Assembly (NCBI GenBank): GCA_028276345.1
Contig: JAPYWM010000109.1
Span: 1 to 5,197 of the forward strand
DNA: 5,197 nucleotides
Direction: 5' to 3'
Source: Sphingobacterium sp.
Lineage (GTDB): Bacteria > Bacteroidota > Bacteroidia > SpSt-205
Shown here: in pieces, positions 1-5,136 of the stretch
Layout: each line of letters begins with the position of its first letter
How positions within the stretch are numbered: the first letter of the stretch is position 1
Translations under genes and position numbers: made by a program
The notes under the pieces: generated by a model
Seen by the model: only the letters and a program-made list of their open reading frames with translations
Databases searched by the model: none
What the model was told of the DNA's origin: nothing

Positions 1-164
1 TAGCCCAAGATAAAGACATACTCTGTGAAGCCGGCCTGGACGAGGCTGTCCACGATGTGGCGGATGAGGGGTTTGCCGGCGATGGGGATGAGGGGTTTAG
101 GCTGGCTGTAGGTGTGCGGGCGGAGGTGCTTGCCTGTCCCGGCCATGGGAATGACCACCTTCAT
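1..164 (-). CDS. Sugar-phosphate nucleotidyltransferase, N-terminal part only (cut by window edge)
   Basis: The first 54 codons are present, starting at ATG 164; the rest lies left of the window. The product opens MKVVIPMAG and resembles the N-terminal Rossmann-like fold of glucose-1-phosphate thymidylyltransferase and related enzymes, which join an NTP and a sugar-1-phosphate to give an NDP-sugar and pyrophosphate for cell-surface glycans. The nucleotide-binding loop is AGTGKHLRP (residues 8-16) and is followed by PKPLIPIAGKP (22-32), where Lys23 fits the conserved PKxL lysine. The loop has His13 where the usual GxGxRLxP signature has Arg. The ATG is chosen because the conserved strand begins immediately and a TAnnTTTG promoter motif lies four bases upstream. 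Family assignment is firm; the sugar and nucleotide specificity cannot be told from this fragment. Confidence 0.88.
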   Translation of the reverse strand, partial: MKVVIPMAGTGKHLRPHTYSQPKPLIPIAGKPLIRHIVDSLVQAGFTEYVFILG

Positions 165-168
165 ACGA

Positions 169-176
169 CAAATGTA
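169..176 (-). promoter_or_regulatory. Bacteroidota -7 promoter motif TACATTTG for the nucleotidyltransferase
   Basis: TACATTTG matches the TAnnTTTG -7 consensus of Bacteroidota and lies in the 24-base gap between the UbiA stop and the nucleotidyltransferase ATG. Only TCGT separates it from the ATG, so transcription probably starts at or next to the start codon. I see no convincing -33 TTG element at the usual spacing. Confidence 0.6.
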
Positions 177-188
177 GGGTGTGCCTGC

Positions 189-1091
189 TTAGAGAAAGAC
201 GAGCGCAAAGAGTCCCCCCGCCATAGCGACTTTGAGGAGGCGGGAGAGGAGGCGGTAGTTAGAAAGGTCAGTGAGTCCCCACAGGAGGGGCAGCGCAGAG
301 CCGAGGGTAACCGCGATGAGATATGCGGCGGGGATGGTCTGCCAGAGGAGGTATTTGGTGAGGGCGGGTAGGTAGAGGAAGGCGAGGAGGCTCAGCCAGC
401 CTAAGCGGAGGATGAGGTGCCAAGCACGAGGCGAGAGCCGCATAGGAAGGGAGCGCACGCCGTGAGGCAGGTCGCCAGGCTGGTCTTCGGCATCTTTGAC
501 GACTTCCCGGGCGAAGTTGAAAACCGCTGCGAGCGGGATCATCCAGTCTACCGCATAGGCGGTGCGGCCAGTCAGGAGCATCAGCTCCCAGGGTAGCAGG
601 GCCGTAAGCCCGGCCACGAGGAGATTTCCGGGAAGGCCTAACCGTTTTCCCCAGCGGTTATACCAGAAAAGCGCCCCTATCACCAGCAGGTGAAGCGCCT
701 TGAACTGCCATCGTAGGGGAATTGTACAGAGTAGGGCCGCGCCCCAGGCTATCGTTACCGCTGTCAGGAGTCGCCGGCGTGTCAGTAGGCGAACGGCGGC
801 GGCCCGGCGCGGCCGGTTGATGGTGTCTATTTCGACATCGTAAAGGTCATTGAGCCAGTAGCCGCCGGCCATGATGAGGAGGGCGCTCGTGATGAGGTAG
901 AAGGCGCGCAGTTCATGGATTGGCAGGAGGGGTTGGGTTTGGTGCAAAAGGTAGAGTGCCAGCAGGGCGGTAGCGGCTAAGAGGGCGAGATTGAGCGGGC
1001 GGGCCAGATAAAAGAGGAGGAGAAGCCGCCGGTGAGGCCTCAATACCGGTAGAGGAGGCGGGGCTTGTATGGGGGTGCGTACAAAATCCAT
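189..1091 (-). CDS. UbiA-family prenyltransferase (digeranylgeranylglyceryl-phosphate synthase-like)
   Basis: This is an integral-membrane enzyme of about 300 residues that would transfer a polyprenyl group from polyprenyl diphosphate to an acceptor. Both Mg-diphosphate motifs are intact: NDLYDVEID (81-89) followed by INRP (91-94), and REVVKDAEDQPGD (195-207) with Asp200, Asp203 and Asp207. YNRWGKR (144-150) is the usual loop after a central helix. Hydrophobic segments along the chain suit the roughly nine-helix UbiA fold. The REVVKDxED form of the second motif resembles the geranylgeranylglycerol-phosphate prenyltransferase group rather than UbiA or MenA, but substrate is inference. The start is uncertain. 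ATG 1091 overlaps the esterase gene by 52 bases; an in-frame TTG at 1043 overlaps the esterase TGA (TTGA) and would drop 16 proline-rich residues before the first helix. The family itself is secure. Confidence 0.88.
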   Translation of the reverse strand: MDFVRTPIQAPPPLPVLRPHRRLLLLFYLARPLNLALLAATALLALYLLHQTQPLLPIHELRAFYLITSALLIMAGGYWLNDLYDVEIDTINRPRRAAAVRLLTRRRLLTAVTIAWGAALLCTIPLRWQFKALHLLVIGALFWYNRWGKRLGLPGNLLVAGLTALLPWELMLLTGRTAYAVDWMIPLAAVFNFAREVVKDAEDQPGDLPHGVRSLPMRLSPRAWHLILRLGWLSLLAFLYLPALTKYLLWQTIPAAYLIAVTLGSALPLLWGLTDLSNYRLLSRLLKVAMAGGLFALVFL

Positions 1092-2146
1092 ATGCCGGGC
1101 GGCAGGCTATGGGGGGCTTCGACCACGCCCCAGAAGGTACCATCTAAGCGATAAACCTGATAGGGGCCTTGCGGCGATAGGCTATTTTCACGAGCCGGGA
1201 GCGCAGCGGTAAAGCGGCTATTCCACTGATAAAAGTGGTAGCGGAGGAAAGCTTCCACATCGCGCATGTAGGTGGGATTGACGGAGGTCTGCGTGCCGTA
1301 GGGAACGTGTCCGGCCCCCACCCACGTGAAAAGGTCATGATACAGGCCCTGAGCTGCGGCAGCGGAGTCAATATTGTATCCGCCTTCGGCGGGGAGGTTG
1401 ATAAAGGGCAGTAGACCTGACTTGTAGGGGACAGTCTGGTCGCCGGTGCCATGCATCGCAATGATGGAGGAGACTTTGCCGGGCTGGAGCCAGCTGGAGC
1501 GCAAGATACCCCCTGATAAGCTAAAAACGCCGTGGAATGTCTCCGAGTAGCCCGCTGGCCCCGAGGTGCCCGAAAGCCCCCCTATTTGCCGGATGGTGGC
1601 CGTATCGGCCTGCGGGACTTGCGCCAGCTCCGATAAACTCGTGATGTAGGCCGCATACAGGGCTGTAAACGCCCCCGCCGAAGAGCCTCCTACATAGATA
1701 CGGTTCGTGTCTATGCCGTAGGGATTGCCATCGACGATCACGCTACGCCGTACAAACCGCAAAAAGCCTTTCAGGTCTTGCACGGCCCGAATAGAAGCCG
1801 TGATCCACTCCGTAGCGGTAGGCCAGCTTAGGCCGAGGCGGTAGTCTATGCAGGCCGTCACATAGCCGCGCCGCACAAAGTATCGGGCCAAGTGCACAAT
1901 GTCGCTATCTCGTCGACTACCCGACACGTATGCCCCTCCATAGAGAAACACCACCAACGGCCGGGCCTCCTCAGTATCCGGCTCCGGCAGGTAAATATCA
2001 GCATAGAGGGTTTGCGTGGTGCCACTTATAGGCATCGCCTGACCATAAGCGACCGTCTCTCGCCGGTAAGAAAAGAGACTATCCCAGTAGCGCCCAGACT
2101 GCGCCCAGCTCAAAGTTAGCAACCCTAATAGGCCTATTCCTCTCAT
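1040..2146 (-). CDS. Secreted alpha/beta-hydrolase (carboxylesterase-like) with a T9SS-like C-terminal tail
   Basis: The product is 368 residues. Residues 1-15 (MRGIGLLGLLTLSWA) form a short signal peptide with likely cleavage after Ala15. The hydrolase core has an oxyanion-type YGG (69-71; the related esterases usually have HGG), DYRL (101-104), a nucleophile elbow GSSAG with Ser156, the acid region GTGDQTVPY with Asp236, and GAGHVPYG with His280. This is a full Ser-Asp-His set in the usual order. It should hydrolyse an ester outside the cytoplasm; the substrate is unknown. Residues about 325-368 form a strand-rich tail (VYRLDGTFWG, then LPPGIWIL, then a basic end) that resembles a short type A sorting domain of type IX secretion. 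ATG 2146 overlaps the prfB stop as ATGA, which suggests translational coupling; no Shine-Dalgarno is present. Confidence 0.82.
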   Translation of the reverse strand: MRGIGLLGLLTLSWAQSGRYWDSLFSYRRETVAYGQAMPISGTTQTLYADIYLPEPDTEEARPLVVFLYGGAYVSGSRRDSDIVHLARYFVRRGYVTACIDYRLGLSWPTATEWITASIRAVQDLKGFLRFVRRSVIVDGNPYGIDTNRIYVGGSSAGAFTALYAAYITSLSELAQVPQADTATIRQIGGLSGTSGPAGYSETFHGVFSLSGGILRSSWLQPGKVSSIIAMHGTGDQTVPYKSGLLPFINLPAEGGYNIDSAAAAQGLYHDLFTWVGAGHVPYGTQTSVNPTYMRDVEAFLRYHFYQWNSRFTAALPARENSLSPQGPYQVYRLDGTFWGVVEAPHSLPPGIWILYAPPYKPRLLYRY

Positions 2147-3229
2147 ACCACAGATGCTTGCAAGAGATAACTCTTCAAGAACGGCTCGATGTCGCCGTCT
2201 AAGACGCCCTGGGCATCGGAGGTTTCGTAGTTGGTGCGCAGGTCTTTGACGAGCTTATAGGGGTGCAGGACGTAGCTGCGAATCTGCGATCCCCACTCAA
2301 TGGGGCGTTTCTGGGCTTCCAGTTTGGCTTTTTCTTCGGCGCGCTTTTGCAGCTCTAACTGGTAGAGGCGGCTTTTGAGGAGCTGGAGGGCTTTTTCGCG
2401 GTTTTGGTGCTGAGAACGCTCCTGCTGGCAGGAGACGACGATACCGGTGGGTTTGTGGCGGACGCGAACGGCAGTTTCCACTTTGTTGACGTTTTGGCCA
2501 CCATGGCCCCCGGCCCGAAATGTATCCCACTCCAAGTCCTCGGGGTTGATCTGGATTTCTATTTTGTCATCCACGAGGGGATACACGAAGACGCCGGCAA
2601 AGGAGGTATGACGGCGCTGGTTAGCGTCAAAGGGGGAGATACGTACAAGCCGATGGACGCCGGACTCGCCTTTGAGGAGGCCGTAAGCGTAGGGGGCATC
2701 TATTTCCAGGGTGATGTAGCGATAGCCGGCCCCTTCGCCTTCCAGCTCATCCACGATTTGGACTTTCCAGCCTTTTTTTTGGGCGAAGAGGGTGTACATA
2801 CGGGCCAGCATGGCGGCCCAGTCCTGGGCTTCTGTTCCGCCGGCGCCGGCATTGATCTCGAGCACACACCCGTAAGCATCTTCCGGAGCGGAGAGCATCT
2901 TCTGCCACTCCAAGTCGGCAATGGCTTTTTCGGCTTCGGCGAGGGCAGCGTGAAACTCTTTTTCTTCAATGTCGCCTTGTAAGTAGAGTTCGTAGGCCAT
3001 CTCGGCCAGCTCTACCTGGCTCTGTGCAAACTCATATTTTTCCACCCAGTCTTTTTCGGCTTTGAGGCGGGTGAGGGTTTTTTGGGCGGCATCGGGGTCA
3101 TCCCAGAAGTGTAGCGCTTCGGTGGCGGCTTGGAGCTCAGCTATGCGGGTGGCACGGCCCGGGATGTCAAAGAAACCTCCTTAGCGCCTCGAGGCGCTCT
3201 TTGAGGGCGAGGATAGCTTCTCGGGACAT
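2143..3229 (-). CDS. prfB: Peptide chain release factor 2, expressed by programmed +1 frameshift
   Basis: RF2 reads UGA and UAA stop codons in the ribosomal A site and triggers peptide release. The gene is in two frames. The zero frame runs from ATG 3229 for 20 codons (MSREAILALKERLEALRRFL) to TGA 3169-3167. Skipping T3169 joins it to the second frame (3168-2143), which continues DIPGRATRIAELQ and runs to TGA 2145-2143. The joined protein is 361 residues, close to the 365 of E. coli RF2. The stop-recognition motif SPF is at 198-200 and the catalytic GGQ is at 243-245 within AGGHGGQNVNKVET. The N-terminal helical domain is complete only if the frameshift is made; the second frame alone lacks the proper start. 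It has its own TAnnTTTG promoter and heads a run with the esterase and UbiA genes. The split is conserved recoding, not a broken gene. Confidence 0.97.
3166..3181 (-). promoter_or_regulatory. prfB programmed +1 frameshift cassette
   Basis: The sequence AGGAGGTTTCTTTGAC holds an internal Shine-Dalgarno-like AGGAGG (3181-3176), a three-base spacer TTT, the slippery codon CTT (3172-3170), the TGA stop (3169-3167) and a following C. Spacing is the same as in the E. coli cassette AGGGGG-TAT-CTT-TGA-C. When RF2 is scarce the ribosome pauses at UGA, slips +1 and makes full-length RF2; when RF2 is plentiful it terminates after 20 residues. The mechanism is known from E. coli; its operation here is inferred from sequence identity. 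Confidence 0.95.
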
Positions 3230-3233
3230 GGAA

Positions 3234-3241
3234 CAAAGGTA
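3234..3241 (-). promoter_or_regulatory. Bacteroidota -7 promoter motif TACCTTTG for prfB
   Basis: TACCTTTG matches TAnnTTTG, sits in the 21-base gap between the rimM stop and the prfB ATG, and is separated from that ATG only by TTCC. This would separate prfB from the rpsP-rimM unit and give a leaderless or nearly leaderless transcript. No clear -33 element is visible. Confidence 0.6.
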
Positions 3242-3250
3242 GGGAATTTT

Positions 3251-3877
3251 TCACGGGCGGCCCTGGGAGAGGGAAGGGTCCCAGAGGCCTGGGGGCGCCT
3301 CTACCCAGAGCGTGGGGGGATGGGTGGTTTTGTCGAGGGACTCTACGAAGGGAGCAGGCACCCAGTAGACTTCGTCCGCGGGACCTCGCACGATGAAAAA
3401 ATCATATTGGGTGCCGGGGAGGATTTCCTGCAAAGTGCCCTTGGGGCCTTCGCGGCGGTCTATGACCTGCGCATTTTCAGCTTCAAAATAGTAAAAGCGC
3501 CCAGGTGGCAGGGGCGGCAGATACGCTTGAGGAAGGTAAAGGTGTAGGCCCCGCAGGGTTTCAGCGGTGTCGCGGTCCTGGATGCCCTTGAAGCGGATGC
3601 GCCAGAAGGGTTCCGTTTTAGGGTCGTCGGGACTGCGGCTACTGAATGGCTGGGCATAAGCGACAGCTCGGGGCTCAGCCAGCGGCGCCGCTTTTAGCGC
3701 TGTCCAGAAAGTTTTTAGCGGATACGCGGCGGGATTCTGGGAAAAGATGCGCACGAGCACATGCCCATGCAGCCCGTGGGGCCGCGTAACGATGCCCCAC
3801 AGGAAAAGCTGCTCGACGGGAAGCGGCGTTACGCTTTCACTTTTTGGTCGGCGCGCTTTTCTTTCTCGGCTTTCCAC
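3251..3877 (-). CDS. rimM: 16S rRNA processing / 30S maturation protein RimM
   Basis: RimM is a cytoplasmic assembly factor that binds ribosomal protein uS19 and helps mature the 30S head. The N-terminal domain (about 24-117) has the signature WGIVTRPHGLHGHV (27-40) and FKGIQDRDTAETLRG (96-110). A PRC-barrel follows (about 126-199), from GRFYYFE (126-132) through VPAPFVESL to the usual C-terminal GLWD. The start is GTG 3877, inside rpsP, giving a 49-base overlap and a charged leader of about 23 residues before the conserved domain. I found no ATG, GTG or TTG in this frame between that GTG and the first conserved residues, so GTG 3877 is the only ordinary start. Pairing with rpsP is the classic arrangement; the usual trmD and rplS do not follow, and prfB comes next with its own promoter motif. 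Confidence 0.92.
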   Translation of the reverse strand: MESRERKARRPKSESVTPLPVEQLFLWGIVTRPHGLHGHVLVRIFSQNPAAYPLKTFWTALKAAPLAEPRAVAYAQPFSSRSPDDPKTEPFWRIRFKGIQDRDTAETLRGLHLYLPQAYLPPLPPGRFYYFEAENAQVIDRREGPKGTLQEILPGTQYDFFIVRGPADEVYWVPAPFVESLDKTTHPPTLWVEAPPGLWDPSLSQGRP

Positions 3878-4179
3878 GCTTGGTAGGCAGCTTCTATTTC
3901 TTCGGGGGATTTGCCCTTGCGGTAAAGGTGGAGCTTGAGCAGGATACCCTGCTTAGAGAGGATAGAACGCACGGTTTCGGTAGGCTGGGCGCCATTCTTG
4001 AGCCAGTGGAGGATGCGCTCTTCGTTGAGGACGATCTCGGCGGGATGGGTATTGGGGTTGTAATAGCCGAGTTTCTCTATGAAGCGGCCATCGCGTGGTG
4101 AGCGGCTATCAGCCGCTACGAGGTGGAAAAAGGCATAGTGCGTGCGGCCATCCCGACGCAATCTGAGTTTTACAGCCAT
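3829..4179 (-). CDS. rpsP: 30S ribosomal protein S16 (bS16)
   Basis: The 116-residue product begins MAVKLRLRRDGRTHYAFF and carries the S16 signature VAADSRSPRDGRFIEKLGYYNP (20 onwards), then ERILHWLKNGAQPTETVRSIL. bS16 binds 16S rRNA and supports assembly of the 30S body. A lysine- and glutamate-rich tail of about 30 residues (YRKGKSPEEIEAAYQAWKAEK) extends beyond the core, as is common in Bacteroidota S16 proteins. ATG 4179 is preferred over the in-frame TTG at 4188, because MAVK is the family start and the TTG falls inside the promoter motif. The gene overlaps rimM and is transcribed away from the tRNA cluster. Confidence 0.97.
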   Translation of the reverse strand: MAVKLRLRRDGRTHYAFFHLVAADSRSPRDGRFIEKLGYYNPNTHPAEIVLNEERILHWLKNGAQPTETVRSILSKQGILLKLHLYRKGKSPEEIEAAYQAWKAEKEKRADQKVKA

Positions 4180-4185
4180 AGGGGG

Positions 4186-4193
4186 CAAAGATA
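4186..4193 (-). promoter_or_regulatory. Bacteroidota -7 promoter motif TATCTTTG for rpsP-rimM
   Basis: TATCTTTG matches TAnnTTTG and lies six bases (CCCCCT) upstream of the rpsP ATG. The expected start of transcription is at or within a few bases of the ATG. No clear -33 element is visible upstream. Confidence 0.62.
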
Positions 4194-4278
4194 CAGGATT
4201 TCGCCCTAATAGCGGGCGGCCTCGGGTGGTCCGATCGAGCTGCTTGGCGTGGAGAGGCAGGCGATTGGGATTTTTTCG

Positions 4279-4286
4279 TACCTTTG
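4279..4286 (+). promoter_or_regulatory. Bacteroidota -7 promoter motif TACCTTTG for the tRNA-osmC unit
   Basis: TACCTTTG matches TAnnTTTG and lies 39 bases upstream of the first base of tRNA-Leu, facing away from the rpsP promoter. It is the only match on the plus strand in this region. A TTG at 4265-4267 is too close for the usual -33 spacing. The motif is overlapped by an inverted repeat. Confidence 0.55.
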
Positions 4287-4307
4287 CCGGGCCAAAGGGG
4301 CAAAGGT
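4280..4307. repeat. Perfect 9-bp inverted repeat over the tRNA promoter
   Basis: ACCTTTGCC (4280-4288) and GGCAAAGGT (4299-4307) are exact reverse complements separated by ten bases. The left arm includes most of the -7 motif and the right arm lies in the early transcribed region. It could be an operator, or part of it could fold in RNA with nearby GGGG/CCCC segments. The repeat is directly visible; any function is inference. Confidence 0.45.
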
Positions 4308-4325
4308 CCCCGGCTCTGCAAAGCT

Positions 4326-4408
4326 GCCGAAGTGGCGGAACTGGTAGACGCGCACGTTTCAGGGGCGTGTGGGGTTATCCCGTGTGGGTTCGAGTCCCAC
4401 CTTCGGCA
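4326..4408 (+). tRNA. tRNA-Leu (anticodon CAG)
   Basis: The acceptor stem GCCGAAG (4326-4332) pairs with CTTCGGC (4401-4407), with discriminator A4408. The anticodon stem CACGT/GCGTG encloses loop TTCAGGG with anticodon CAG, which reads CUG codons. A long variable arm (GGG-TTAT-CCC) marks it as class II, as expected for leucine. The T arm GTGGG-TTCGAGT-CCCAC is perfect. CCA is not encoded, so it must be added by tRNA nucleotidyltransferase. One base separates it from the next tRNA. Confidence 0.96.
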
Positions 4409-4409
4409 C

Positions 4410-4482
<73 letters not shown>

Positions 4483-4485
4483 CCC

Positions 4486-4905
4486 GTGGAAGCTACGCTA
4501 ACCTACACAGGACAAGGCCTTCTTTTTACTGGAAAATCAGATAGCGGACATGCGTTAGCATTTGATTCGCCGAAAGAGGTGGGGGGAACGGATGCAGCGG
4601 CGCGTCCAATGGAGGGGCTTTTGCTCTCCATGATGGCGTGCTTCTCAGCCGATGTGGTAAGCATCCTCCAGAAAAAACGGAAGTCCGTGGCCGCTTATCA
4701 GGTTACGGCGAAGGCGCAGCGAGCAGAGGACTTCCCGAAGGTCTTCACAGCCGTGGCGCTGCATGTGACCGTTCATAGTCCGGATGCACAGCCGGCTGAT
4801 GTCGAGCGCGCAATTGAGCTGGCTCGCACCAAGTACTGCTCGGCGCTGATAATGTTTGAGCGGTCAGGCTGCGTCATCACGATTACCTACGAGCTGCGGT
4901 CATGA
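4486..4905 (+). CDS. OsmC-family protein (YhfA-like peroxiredoxin fold)
   Basis: OsmC/Ohr-fold proteins are usually cytoplasmic dimers that reduce organic hydroperoxides with two cysteines. The 139-residue product has the family layout: an N-terminal strand region, RPMEGLLLSMMACFSADVV (40-58) with Cys52 on the central helix, and ARTKYCSALIMF (113-124) with Cys118. Cys129 is an extra one. DVVSILQKKR and the general pattern look closer to the YhfA-like branch than to Ohr. Peroxidase activity is a family inference; the true substrate is unknown. The start is GTG 4486, three bases after the tRNA ends. The family N-terminus begins just here and no better start exists. There is no Shine-Dalgarno and no separate promoter motif, so the gene is probably expressed from the tRNA transcript. 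Confidence 0.88.
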   Translation: MEATLTYTGQGLLFTGKSDSGHALAFDSPKEVGGTDAAARPMEGLLLSMMACFSADVVSILQKKRKSVAAYQVTAKAQRAEDFPKVFTAVALHVTVHSPDAQPADVERAIELARTKYCSALIMFERSGCVITITYELRS

Positions 4906-4932
4906 AGAAGGCCGCTGAGACCTTTTTTATGC

Positions 4933-5136
4933 ATGGCTGGCACGCCGGTTGAAGAGGCTTTCATAGCGCTGCTGCGGGCTATTGATGCGGAAAGCGAGCG
5001 GCTGCAGGAGATAATCCGGGAAGCCGTGTCACAGGCTGACCTTTCTACAACGCAAGCTTATCAAGAAAAGCTGAAAAAACTTCTATCCTTTCGGGCAAAT
5101 CTGATAAAGTCTCATCGCAAGTGGTATGAGCAGTAG
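4933..5136 (+). CDS. Small helical protein of unknown function
   Basis: I do not recognise this 67-residue protein. It has no cysteine, no signal peptide and no membrane segment. It appears to be two charged amphipathic helices, roughly residues 5-33 (VEEAFIALLRAIDAESERLQ) and 38-66 (TQAYQEKLKKLLSFRANLI), joined by a short SQADLS turn, as in small coiled-coil or helical-hairpin proteins. The gene lies 27 bases after the OsmC stop and in the same frame, on the same strand, so it is probably co-transcribed. ATG 4933 is the only good start; no Shine-Dalgarno precedes it, but none precedes the other genes here either. It could be a true gene or a chance reading frame; the helical pattern and tight spacing favour a gene. 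Confidence 0.6.
   Translation: MAGTPVEEAFIALLRAIDAESERLQEIIREAVSQADLSTTQAYQEKLKKLLSFRANLIKSHRKWYEQ

Noticed and set aside
2111..2118. A fifth TAnnTTTG match (TAACTTTG) on the minus strand.
   Set aside because: It lies inside the signal-peptide codons of the esterase, downstream of its start, with no suitable start codon just after it; probably chance.
2404..2982. A 192-codon open frame on the plus strand opposite prfB.
   Set aside because: It is antisense to a conserved RF2 gene and its protein has no recognisable motif; the open frame is a by-product of the GC-rich codon use.
2143..3045. prfB as a shorter gene starting at GTG 3045.
   Set aside because: Upstream codons in the same frame encode conserved RF2 sequence back to the frameshift site, so 3045 is an internal valine.
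4903..4905. Stop-codon read-through joining OsmC and the 67-residue protein.
   Set aside because: They share a frame, but OsmC ends at its normal family length and nothing near the TGA suggests read-through or selenocysteine insertion.
4906..4928. Possible intrinsic terminator after OsmC: AAGG/CCTT arms followed by six T.
   Set aside because: The stem is only four strong pairs with a nine-base loop, too weak to call, and the next gene starts within a few bases.
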